DNA from: Gammaproteobacteria bacterium
GTDB taxonomy: Bacteria > Pseudomonadota > Gammaproteobacteria > Pseudomonadales > Azotimanducaceae
Direction: 5' to 3'
Length of the DNA stretch: 64,000 bases
Assembly: GCA_009846005.1 (NCBI GenBank)
Contig: VXYL01000013.1
Location: forward strand, 62,001-126,000
Shown piece by piece: positions 42,653 through 50,599 of this stretch. A program made the translations under genes and the position numbers. Under the pieces are notes generated by a model, which was given only the letters and a program-made list of their open reading frames with translations, was not told the origin of the DNA and did no database searches. Each line of letters opens with the position of its first letter. The first letter of the stretch is position 1.

Positions 42653-43693
42653 GTGAGTACTCACTTGGCGAAGACACCGGGATTCGTGCCGATGGATAGA
42701 GAAGCTTGGCTCGCGCAGGTGACCGAAGAGGTCATCGAGCCGGAATTGCCGATTTGCGACCCGCACCACCACCTCTGGGACTACCCGGGAAGCCGCTACC
42801 TGCTCGACGAGTTGCTCGCCGATGTCGGCAGCGGGCATCGGGTCACCTCGACAGTGTTCATGGAGTGCGGGTCGATGTACCGCGCCGATGGACCCGACCC
42901 GATGAAGCCCGTCGGCGAGACGGAGTTCGTCAACGGCATCGCGGCGATGAGCGCCAGCGGCCAATACGGCGATTGCCGAGCCTGTGCTGCGATCGCGGGG
43001 TACGCGGACCTGAACCTGGGTACGGCGGTTGGGGACGTGCTGGATCGGCACGCGGCGATCAGTTCGCGGTTTCGGGGAATCCGACACGCTGCGGGTTGGG
43101 ACGTCCACGACGAGATCCGCAACTCGCACACCGCCCCGGTGGAAGGGATGCTGGCTACCGCGAAGTTCCGCGAGGGATTCGCGGAACTCGGCAAGCGCGG
43201 CATGACCTTCGACGGCTGGCTCTACCACCCGCAGATCGGTGAGTTGACCGACCTTGCCCGGGCTTTCCCAGACCAGGTGATCATCTTCGACCACTTCGGC
43301 GGCCCGCTCGGCATCGGTCCGTACGCGGGGAAGCGCGCGGAGATCTTCGACTACTGGAAGGGGGCGGTACGCGAACTTGCCCGCTCGGCGAACGTCGTCG
43401 CGAAACTCGGCGGCCTCGTCATGGCGATCAACGGGTTCGGCTTCCACAAGCGGGACCGGCCCGCGACGTCGGAGGAACTCGTTGCCGCGACACGGGACTA
43501 CCACCTGCACATGATCGAATGCTTCGGCGTCGAGCGTTGCATGTTCGAGAGCAACTTCCCGGTGGACAAGGTGAGTTGCTCCTACCGGGTGCTCTGGAAC
43601 TCCTTCAAGCGTCTGACGGCGGGTTTCTCGGCCACTGAAAAAGCCGCGTTGTTTCACGATACGGCGGTTCGCGTCTACCGACCGGAGGAATAG
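42653..43693 (+). CDS. Amidohydrolase-2 family TIM-barrel hydrolase
   Basis: 346 aa from GTG 42653; ATG 42692 is an alternative. Metal-binding start CDPHHHLWDYPGSRYLLDEL, summarised by DPHHHLWD, then VFMECGSMYR, FRGIRHAAGWD, IIFDHFGGPLG and the closing MFESNFPVDK with the conserved Asp. It would be a metal-dependent hydrolase or decarboxylase of a carboxylated ring or lactone (PDC hydrolase/2-amino-3-carboxymuconate relatives). No pathway neighbours identify the substrate. Confidence 0.92.
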   Translation: MSTHLAKTPGFVPMDREAWLAQVTEEVIEPELPICDPHHHLWDYPGSRYLLDELLADVGSGHRVTSTVFMECGSMYRADGPDPMKPVGETEFVNGIAAMSASGQYGDCRACAAIAGYADLNLGTAVGDVLDRHAAISSRFRGIRHAAGWDVHDEIRNSHTAPVEGMLATAKFREGFAELGKRGMTFDGWLYHPQIGELTDLARAFPDQVIIFDHFGGPLGIGPYAGKRAEIFDYWKGAVRELARSANVVAKLGGLVMAINGFGFHKRDRPATSEELVAATRDYHLHMIECFGVERCMFESNFPVDKVSCSYRVLWNSFKRLTAGFSATEKAALFHDTAVRVYRPEE

Positions 43694-43891
43694 ACGAGCA
43701 CCATTTGGCGCGCCACAGAAACCCGGTAGTGCGGTCGGAAAGGCCACCTTTTGTTCTCTTTTATCCTTTTAGTCCTTGAATATCTCAGTCTCTAAGATCC
43801 CTTGACGTACCTTTTGTACCCACAATAGACTGACGTTCCCTGGCTTCACGGATGGATCGCCCTGTCCCTGCTGAACGAAAAGCTACTCGGA

Positions 43892-44641
43892 ATGCCGATC
43901 GGAACCGCGACCGTCGAGGAACTCTTGCGGTCCGGGCTCTTAGACGCAGACGCGATCTACCGGCGTCGTGAGATCGTCGAGGCACTCCGGAACCGGTTCG
44001 TCGAACTTGGCGGCACTGCGACGACCACGGCCCAGGACGTCATCGTTCCCCTCAAGAGAGTGTTGGCCGGGCCACTGTTCGAGAAGGTCCGGTCGGGTTT
44101 CTACCGGTACGTGGGGGCGGCATCTCCCGGGTCGACCCCCAGCCGGCGGGGCTTTGAACCTCCACAGGCCGAGATTCCGAGCGGTACCTCCGAGCCCTGG
44201 CGGTCCGAACTGGACCGGGCTGCGACCGAATCCGCCATCGTCGCGATCCTGCGCTCCCAGGCTCGGCAGACGGTGGCGGACCGGATCGACTACCTCTACG
44301 GTCTCGCCAGCGAAGACCCCGCAGAACAGCCGATTGCCCTGGAGTCGTTACGTCGCATGGCACTATTTCTGCTGCGCCATCGCGACTTGCCGGATCCCGA
44401 GGTCGGCACGTCGCCCAATGGTCTCGCGCAGGTGGAGTGGATACTGCCCGACGCCTCCCCGGACCAGGCTGGCAACGGCTTGTTGGCGATGGAGTTCACG
44501 CCCTCGCCGCTTGTACGCTTCGCGGCCCTTTCCGCACCCTATTCCCCCGGCGTTGCCCGGCTGACGGTGCATGGAACCCTTCCGGCGGAGGAAACGTTCG
44601 GCGCTGTGCGGGCGTTCACGGCGGGGCTTGTCACCGGATGA
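43892..44641 (+). CDS. Uncharacterised protein, first gene of a two-gene module
   Basis: 249 aa, ATG at 43892; a stop lies 23 codons upstream with no better start. The N-terminal two-thirds is helical (ELLRSGLLDADAIYRRREIV, IVAILRSQARQTVADRIDYL, SLRRMALFLLRHRDLPDPEV). The C-terminal part (VEWILPDASPDQAGNGLLAMEF, VRFAALSAPY, RLTVHGTLPAEETF) is a small beta-rich domain. No known motif. Its stop overlaps the next ATG (ATGA). The 200 bases upstream are AT-rich by comparison, with TTGACG at 43802, and probably hold the promoter. Confidence 0.78.
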   Translation: MPIGTATVEELLRSGLLDADAIYRRREIVEALRNRFVELGGTATTTAQDVIVPLKRVLAGPLFEKVRSGFYRYVGAASPGSTPSRRGFEPPQAEIPSGTSEPWRSELDRAATESAIVAILRSQARQTVADRIDYLYGLASEDPAEQPIALESLRRMALFLLRHRDLPDPEVGTSPNGLAQVEWILPDASPDQAGNGLLAMEFTPSPLVRFAALSAPYSPGVARLTVHGTLPAEETFGAVRAFTAGLVTG

Positions 44642-45054
44642 ACCCCCTTCCCGACGCCGACCACGTGGCACGCTACTGCCGGCCTTCGACGGTCGACGAG
44701 AGCGGGCGACCGATGACCGGTGCGTTCGCCACGCGCGACGGCGAGGGCCATCTGCCCGTGAACTGGCTCGAGTGTTTCGACCCGCGGGTCGAGGTGGCGG
44801 TGAACCGCGTTCGAGACGTGCTCCTGGAACAAGGAGCGCCCCTGCGGCCGAACGGCCGTTTCGCGCTGCTCGACATCGGCATGGTGAAGGCTGCCGTCAA
44901 ACGCTCCCTTGGCCGTTCGTTGCAGATCAACCAGCTTGCCCCGGACAACGACCCCTCGGGCGCAGCCATCGTCGGCCAGCCGGATGACGGCCTCATGGTA
45001 GCTGCCGAGATCAAGGCCCTCGTTCGGCACAACCGCGTACGCCGTGCCGTATGA
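44638..45054 (+). CDS. Uncharacterised protein, second gene of a two-gene module
   Basis: 138 aa, coupled to the first gene by ATGA. The sequence DADHVARYCRPSTVDESGRP, FATRDGEGHLPVNWLECFDP, NGRFALLDIGMVKAA and DPSGAAIVGQPDDGLMVAAE recalls an uncharacterised small-protein family I believe is widespread in accessory regions, always beside a partner gene. No membrane segment, signal or catalytic motif is obvious. Co-translation suggests a complex or a toxin-antitoxin-like pair, but there is no direct evidence. Confidence 0.78.
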   Translation: MNPLPDADHVARYCRPSTVDESGRPMTGAFATRDGEGHLPVNWLECFDPRVEVAVNRVRDVLLEQGAPLRPNGRFALLDIGMVKAAVKRSLGRSLQINQLAPDNDPSGAAIVGQPDDGLMVAAEIKALVRHNRVRRAV

Positions 45055-45089
45055 TGGCTCTCTACTTGTCGTCATGACTGGAACCTGAC

Positions 45090-46193
45090 ATCACCAACAG
45101 GACCGCCCTGATCGCCGTCGTCGTCGCCTTTCTGGTCGGTATGCTGGCGACGCTGGCCATTCGTCCACCCGGAGAGAGCACGGGAAGTGTCGCGCAGACC
45201 GATGAAGGCGTGACCGTTGCGGTTCGCTGGCGCGTTCCCGTTGCGTTCGCCACGACCCTCGAAGTGCTTGGCGACAACGTCATTTGGGTGACCGACGCCA
45301 TCCGGCGAAGTTCGAACGGGGCGATCGTCCTCGAACCCTTCGAGCCCGGCGAAGTTGTGCCGCCGCTCAACATCGTCGATGCGGTGCGCGAGGGCAAGGT
45401 GCAAGCCGGATACACCTGGCTCGGCTACGACCAGGGCAAGATTCCCGCATCGCCATTGCTCGGGGCCGTGCCGTTCGGGATGGAGCCCTGGGAATACACC
45501 GCCTGGTGGTACGAGGCCGGGGGTCGCGAACTCGCCGAGGCGCTCTACGCCAAGTACGACGTCCATCCCCTGTTATGCGGGCTGATCAGTCCCGAGACGG
45601 CTGGTTGGTTCCGCACGCCCATTGAGAGCCTAGATGACCTTGAGGGTCTGAAGATCCGGTTCGCCGGCCTCGGCGGCAAGGTCATCGAACGCCTCGGGGC
45701 ATCCGTCACCATGCTGCCGGGCGGCGAGATCTTCCAGGCGCTGGAGAAAGGCGCCATCGACGCCACCGAGTTCTCCCTGCCGAATGTCGACGAGCAACTC
45801 GGCTTCGACCGGATCGCGAAGCTGAACTACTACCCGGGTTGGCATCAGCCGTTCACGGCCGCACATCTGGCCGTGAACATCGAGGAATGGCGCGCCCTTA
45901 CGGCCACCCAACAGGCGGTCATCGACACCGCCTGCACGGGCGGGGTCACCCGCAACCTGGCCAATTCGGAGGCGAAGCAGGGGCCCATACTGGCGGGTTT
46001 CCCGGGCAAGGGTGTGACACCCGTGGTGCTGCCCGAGCCGATCCTGCGCCAACTCCAGGAGGTCGCCGACGAAGTGATGGCCGAGGAAGCCGCCAACGAC
46101 GAGGATTTCCGCATCATCCACGAGTCCCAGTTGGCGTTTCGGGCGCAGTACGCGCAGTGGAAGCGATTCGCCTACCTGCCGCGGGACTTCTAG
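45090..46193 (+). CDS. TRAP transporter periplasmic binding protein (DctP family), candidate ATC start
   Basis: About 367 aa. DctP features: IRRSSNGAIVLEPFEPGEVVPPLNIVDAVREGKVQAGY-type N-lobe (AIVLEPFEPGEVVPP), LEGLKIRFAGLGGKVIERLG with the carboxylate-binding Arg, and GAIDATEFSLPNVDEQLG. The signal anchor TNRTALIAVVVAFLVGM requires a start at ATC 45090, which has GGAA six bases ahead; the first in-frame ATG (45141) falls after this helix. The substrate is usually an organic or keto acid. It is 92 bases from dctQ. Confidence 0.88.
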   Translation: MTNRTALIAVVVAFLVGMLATLAIRPPGESTGSVAQTDEGVTVAVRWRVPVAFATTLEVLGDNVIWVTDAIRRSSNGAIVLEPFEPGEVVPPLNIVDAVREGKVQAGYTWLGYDQGKIPASPLLGAVPFGMEPWEYTAWWYEAGGRELAEALYAKYDVHPLLCGLISPETAGWFRTPIESLDDLEGLKIRFAGLGGKVIERLGASVTMLPGGEIFQALEKGAIDATEFSLPNVDEQLGFDRIAKLNYYPGWHQPFTAAHLAVNIEEWRALTATQQAVIDTACTGGVTRNLANSEAKQGPILAGFPGKGVTPVVLPEPILRQLQEVADEVMAEEAANDEDFRIIHESQLAFRAQYAQWKRFAYLPRDF

Positions 46194-46285
46194 CGGCGGG
46201 ACTAGGCGCCGACGGAAGCACGACCCAATACGTCATCCCAATGCGAGTCGAATGGTCGACGCTTCAACGCGGACAGGGTAGATAG

Positions 46286-46816
46286 TTGGAACTTCCCGAG
46301 ACCCCTATCTCGCGACTCGTCGATCCGGTCCTTGACCGGATCGGCAACGCCGTATCCTGGATCTGGGTTGTGCTGCTCGCGGTAATCGTCTGCAACGTGG
46401 TGTTGCGCTACGCGCTGGCCGAGGGCCGCATCGAGTTCGAGGAGATCCAGTGGCACCTCTACTCGGTGGGTTTCATGCTGGGGTTGGGCTATGCGCTCCA
46501 GCACGATGCGCACGTCCGCGTCGATGTACTGCATGAGCGTTTCCGGCCGACCACCCAAGCCTGGATCGATCTCTACGGCATCGTCCTGTTCCTGTTCCCG
46601 TTCATCGCCTTGATGCTGATCTACGGCGTGCCCTTCGTGGTCGATAGCTTCGTCACCGGCGAGATATCGAGTTCCCCGGGCGGGCTGCCCTACCGCTGGG
46701 CCATCAAGTCCGTTCTCGTCCTCGGATTCGCGCTGCTCGGGATTGCAGCATTGTCGCGTCTGACGCGGCTGTGGAAGTTCCTGTTCCTGGAAACACGGAG
46801 CGGCGATGCCCGCTAA
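46286..46816 (+). CDS. dctQ: TRAP transporter small permease (DctQ family)
   Basis: 176 aa from a TTG with AGGG ahead. Four helices: AVSWIWVVLLAVIVCNVVLRY, LYSVGFMLGLGYALQ, IVLFLFPFIALMLIYGVPFV and VLVLGFALLGIAAL. FEEIQWHLYSVGFMLGLGYALQHDAHVRVD contains the family's EE.QW and HVRVD motifs. It pairs with the large permease whose ATG overlaps its end by 11 bases. Confidence 0.93.
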   Translation: MELPETPISRLVDPVLDRIGNAVSWIWVVLLAVIVCNVVLRYALAEGRIEFEEIQWHLYSVGFMLGLGYALQHDAHVRVDVLHERFRPTTQAWIDLYGIVLFLFPFIALMLIYGVPFVVDSFVTGEISSSPGGLPYRWAIKSVLVLGFALLGIAALSRLTRLWKFLFLETRSGDAR

Positions 46817-48155
46817 CGAAGTCCTCGCGCTCGTCATGTTCCTGGCCTTCATTGGCCTCGTGTTCGCGGGATTTCCCATCGCGTGGACGTTGGCTGGGTT
46901 GGCGATCCTGTTTACGGCGATCGCCATCGTGTTCGAGATCGATCTCGGTCTTGCGGTGGGCGTCGACTGGGCGTACGCGTCGATCACGGTCGAGCGCATC
47001 TGGAACGTGATGGAGAACTGGGTGATGGTGGCCTTGCCCATGTTCGTCTTCATGGGTTTGATGCTCGACCGCTCGGGTATCGCCAACCGGCTGATGACGA
47101 GCTTCGCGCGGCTGTTCGGCGGCATCGGCGGGGGACTGGCGGTCACCATCACCTTGATCGGCGTCCTCCTGGCGGCGACCACCGGCATCATCGGCGCGTC
47201 CGTCGTGCTGCTTGCCCTGCTCGGGCTGCCGGTGATGCTGAAGCAGGGCTACAACAACAACCTGGCGGCGGGCACGGTGTGCGCGGTCGGGACGCTCGGC
47301 ATCCTGATTCCGCCGAGCATCATGCTGGTGCTGATGGCCGACCGCATGTCCATGTCCGTGGGCGATCTGTTTCTCGGCGCAGTGTTCCCCGGGTTGGTGT
47401 TGTCGGGTCTGTACGTGGCGTATCTCTTCGGCTACGGCATTCTGAAACCCGAAAGCGCACCGCCGGCCCGGGACCGGGAGCCACTCGATCTGCGCGCCCT
47501 CGGCGACCTTGCCCTCGCCATCCTGCCGCCCGCCGGGCTCATTCTCGCGGTGCTGGGCAGCATCTTCTTCGGTGTCGCGACGCCCACCGAGGCCGCTGGC
47601 GTCGGCGCCGCCGGTGCACTGCTCCTCGCCGTCGCGAACAAGGCCTTGAACCGCAAAGTGCTAACCGAGGTGCTGCGCGAGACCACCAAGACCACGGCGT
47701 TCATCTTCGGCATCCTGATCGGCGCCACGGCGTACTCCCTGGTGCTGCGCGGTCTCGGCGGGGACGCGCTGATCGAACGCACGCTGCTGGACCTGCCGTT
47801 CGGACCCACCGGCATCGTCATCACGATCCTCTTCGCCACGTTCATCCTCGGCTTCTTCCTCGACTGGATCGAACTGACGCTCATCATCCTGCCCCTGGTC
47901 GCGCCGGTGGTGGCGCATCTCGGCTTCGATCCCGTGTGGTTCACGGTGCTGTTCGCGGTCTGCCTGCAGACCAGTTTCCTGACGCCGCCGGTGGGCTTCG
48001 CGATCTTCTACCTGAAGGGCGTGGCGCCCGCCGGCATCGATGCGCCGACGATCTACAAGGGCGTCGTGCCGTTCATCGCCCTGCAGTTGCTGGGTCTCGT
48101 TCTGATCTTCAACTGGCAGGAACTCGTGACGTGGCTGCCCGCACAGGCGTATTGA
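46806..48155 (+). CDS. dctM: TRAP transporter large permease (DctM family)
   Basis: 449 aa, 12 helices. ALPMFVFMGLMLDRSGIANRL, GGIGGGLAVTITLIGVLLAATTGIIGASVVLLALLG and GTLGILIPPSIMLVLMADRMSMSVGDLF carry the glycine-rich discontinuous helices and the ILIPPSIMLV core; FLDWIELTLIILPLVAPVVAHLGFDPVWF is the second inverted half. It translocates the substrate using a Na+ gradient. The stop overlaps the ATG of the MaoC-like gene. Confidence 0.95.
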   Translation: MPANEVLALVMFLAFIGLVFAGFPIAWTLAGLAILFTAIAIVFEIDLGLAVGVDWAYASITVERIWNVMENWVMVALPMFVFMGLMLDRSGIANRLMTSFARLFGGIGGGLAVTITLIGVLLAATTGIIGASVVLLALLGLPVMLKQGYNNNLAAGTVCAVGTLGILIPPSIMLVLMADRMSMSVGDLFLGAVFPGLVLSGLYVAYLFGYGILKPESAPPARDREPLDLRALGDLALAILPPAGLILAVLGSIFFGVATPTEAAGVGAAGALLLAVANKALNRKVLTEVLRETTKTTAFIFGILIGATAYSLVLRGLGGDALIERTLLDLPFGPTGIVITILFATFILGFFLDWIELTLIILPLVAPVVAHLGFDPVWFTVLFAVCLQTSFLTPPVGFAIFYLKGVAPAGIDAPTIYKGVVPFIALQLLGLVLIFNWQELVTWLPAQAY

Positions 48156-48937
48156 TGCGCGTCTACCAAACCACCGCTCGTAATTTCGCCGGAGATACCG
48201 AAAACCGCATCCACAGCGACGAGGTCGCGGCGCAGTTCGGGTTCGCGGGGGCGCTGGTAGCCGGCGCGGCTGTATTCGGACACATGACGCGACCGCTGGT
48301 CGAGGCACTGGGGACCGACTGGCTCACGAACTGGACCGCCGACGTGCGGTTCCTCAAGCCCGCCTACCACGGCGATGCGTTGACGATTCACCACGAGGAA
48401 ACCCGAGGCGAACACACGGTCCGATGCCATGCGCGGGGCGTGCTGCTTGCCGAGTTGACGTCGACCCCAGGCGAGACCGCCGAGTCAAACCTCACCGTCA
48501 TCGGTGCCGGAGCGGCGATCGACGAACGGCCCGAGATCCATTGGGACAACGTGATGGTCGGCGAACCGTTTCCCGCCTGGACCTGGTCGTCCGACGCCAT
48601 CGCCAACGCCGAGTCCGCCGCGCAGGTGGAAGACGACCTCGACTGCTACCAGAGCGGTGTGATCCACCCCAACGCGATCCTCGGCACGGCCAACCGCGCT
48701 TTCACCCGGCGCTATCTCCTGCCAGCCTGGATCCACGTCGGGTCGACTGTCAGATTCCGCAGGCTGTTGTGCGTGGGCGATGTGATCGAAGTACGCACCG
48801 TGCCGACGCGGAAGTGGCAGCGCAAAGGGCACGAGTTCGTCAGCTTGGATATCGCCTATCTCGTCGATGGCGCGGTGGCGACGGAGATTCGGCACATGTC
48901 GATCTTTCGCGTTCGATCGGACCGGACGCCGACTTAA
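48155..48937 (+). CDS. MaoC-like (hotdog) dehydratase/hydratase family protein
   Basis: 260 aa from the ATG overlapping the dctM stop. FGFAGALVAGAAVFGHMTRPLVEALG corresponds to the active-site helix of MaoC-type hotdogs (Asp/His replaced by a G-A-rich form, so activity is uncertain), and there is a second half with VRFRRLLCVGDVIEVRTVPTRKW. Double-hotdog layout. It probably processes the compound imported by the TRAP system; that is inference from coupling. Confidence 0.75.
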   Translation: MRVYQTTARNFAGDTENRIHSDEVAAQFGFAGALVAGAAVFGHMTRPLVEALGTDWLTNWTADVRFLKPAYHGDALTIHHEETRGEHTVRCHARGVLLAELTSTPGETAESNLTVIGAGAAIDERPEIHWDNVMVGEPFPAWTWSSDAIANAESAAQVEDDLDCYQSGVIHPNAILGTANRAFTRRYLLPAWIHVGSTVRFRRLLCVGDVIEVRTVPTRKWQRKGHEFVSLDIAYLVDGAVATEIRHMSIFRVRSDRTPT

Positions 48938-48972
48938 GGCCCACCTAGAGTTGTGACGCTCTCGCAGCAGGG

Positions 48973-49416
48973 TCAACGCTCGGTACGAGATTTCTCCCCG
49001 ACTAGAAGGGTCTCCACCCGGACAACACGTTCCCGCAGTGACCCGATGTCCTGACGCAAACCGCCGATCTCGGCCTTCATCTCCTTACGCAAGCCGCCGA
49101 TCTGCGTATCCAACTGCGTGTAGAGTTCCCGGAGCACCGTGTTGTGCAGGTCGCGCATCTCCACGCGAACGCCCGCAATCTGCTGGTATATGACACCGAA
49201 TGCGCCAAGCACCGCCGCGACAACAAACGTTGCCAGCCACTTGAACAACCGAAACTCGTTCTGGGTGACGGCTTCGGACCGGCCCGAAACGATACGATCT
49301 TCCTGGTCCACCCGAGCCCCGGATCCGGGCGCGTTTGACTCCAACGCGGTCAAGCGAGAAGCCATCCGCTCGAATTCCGTGCGCGTAATCGCGCCGGTGT
49401 TCGCCGTCGACGCCAT
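48973..49416 (-). CDS. Membrane-anchored coiled-coil protein
   Basis: 147 aa from ATG 49416. A basic-acidic N-terminal helix (FERMASRLTALES), one membrane helix (LATFVVAAVLGAFGVIYQQI) and a C-terminal heptad region in which LDTQIGGLRKEMKA and EIGGLRQDIGSLRE repeat, then RVETLLVGEK. No enzymatic motif. Such anchored coiled coils occur near envelope or phage-like genes; the role is unknown. It is convergent with the MaoC-like gene, 35 bases away. Confidence 0.78.
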   Translation of the reverse strand: MASTANTGAITRTEFERMASRLTALESNAPGSGARVDQEDRIVSGRSEAVTQNEFRLFKWLATFVVAAVLGAFGVIYQQIAGVRVEMRDLHNTVLRELYTQLDTQIGGLRKEMKAEIGGLRQDIGSLRERVVRVETLLVGEKSRTER

Positions 49417-49537
49417 CGTCCCGTTGCCTAGCGTTCTCGACGTCCACTGTGCGCGTATTCCCGTATCCGCGCAATGGCAAATCGGCAAATGCGGGCAACC
49501 TGATACGTATTTTCACGTAATCAATATTGCGGTGCCA

Positions 49538-50596
49538 TCATTCAGCGTTCCGCGAGAAGACCACCGCCGAGTCCACGGCGAGGTCGACATTCGACGACCC
49601 GACGTCCTCGCGCCGCCAAAGGGCCTTGATCGAATGGCCAGCGACTGCGAGGTGGTATACCGACTCGCCACCTAACCGTTCGATGCCAACCACCTCCGCG
49701 GTGATGCCACCCGTGTCCACGATGGCGACTTCTTCCGGGCGGACGCCGAAGGTGCACGGTCCATCCGCGACATCGAGGTGTTCGGGGAGAGCGAAGGCGA
49801 GGTCTCCTGCGACGAATCGGCCGTCGCGGACGATACCGTCGATGAGATTCATCGGTGGCGTCCCGAGGAAGGACGCCACGAATGCGTTGGCGGGGTTGTG
49901 GTAGGCCGTGAGCGGTGTCGCGTGCTGCTGCAGCCGGCCGCCGTCGAGGATCGCGATGCGATCCGCCAAGGTCATCGCTTCCACCTGGTCGTGGGTGACG
50001 TAGATCGTCGTCGTGCCGTGCTGTTCGTGCAGGCGTCGCAGTTCGATGCGCATCTGGCCGCGCAGCTTGGCGTCTAAGTTGGATAGCGGCTCATCCATGA
50101 GTAGCACCTTCGGGCGACGCACGAGTGCGCGCCCAATGGCGACGCGCTGGCGCTGGCCGCCGGAAAGGTCGCGGGGCTTCTTCCCGAGTTCGGTGGCGAG
50201 GCCGAGCATGTCCACCGCTTCGTCGACCCTCCCGGCGATCTCGGCGGGGTCGAGACGTTCGCCGCGTCGTGCCATGCGCAGGCCGAATGAGAGGTTCTCC
50301 GCGACGGTCATGTGCGGATAGAGGGCGTAGGACTGGAACACCATGCCTAAGCCCCGGGCACCCGGCGGCAGGTCGTTGACCTTGGCGCCGCCGATGCGGA
50401 TCTCCCCCTCGGTGATCTCCTCGAGGCCGGCGAGCATGCGCAAGGTGGTGGATTTGCCACAGCCGGAAGGTCCCAGGAGAACCAGGAACTCCCCCGCGTC
50501 CACCGTGAGATCGAGCGCATCCACGGCCAACGTGCCATCGTCGTAGCGTTTGGTGACACCCTGGAAGACAACGTCGCGACTCGCCTCGGTGGCCAT
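49538..50596 (-). CDS. Sugar ABC transporter ATPase (MalK/UgpC type)
   Basis: 352 aa. Walker A GPSGCGKST, Q-loop VFQSYALYPHMTV, signature LSGGQRQRVAIGRAL, Walker B VLLMDEPLSNLDAKLR and VTHDQVEAMTLADRI are intact. The C-terminal TOBE/regulatory domain (FGVRPEEVAIV) is present. Last of the six genes of the starch operon, 3 bases after the MalG-type permease; such ATPases often serve several sugar importers. Confidence 0.94.
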   Translation of the reverse strand: MATEASRDVVFQGVTKRYDDGTLAVDALDLTVDAGEFLVLLGPSGCGKSTTLRMLAGLEEITEGEIRIGGAKVNDLPPGARGLGMVFQSYALYPHMTVAENLSFGLRMARRGERLDPAEIAGRVDEAVDMLGLATELGKKPRDLSGGQRQRVAIGRALVRRPKVLLMDEPLSNLDAKLRGQMRIELRRLHEQHGTTTIYVTHDQVEAMTLADRIAILDGGRLQQHATPLTAYHNPANAFVASFLGTPPMNLIDGIVRDGRFVAGDLAFALPEHLDVADGPCTFGVRPEEVAIVDTGGITAEVVGIERLGGESVYHLAVAGHSIKALWRREDVGSSNVDLAVDSAVVFSRNAE

Positions 50597-50599
50597 GGT

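Noticed and set aside
43802-43830. A sigma-70 promoter with TTGACG as the -35 box upstream of the two-gene module
   Set aside because: No -10 box with acceptable spacing could be placed; retained only as a remark in the gene entry.
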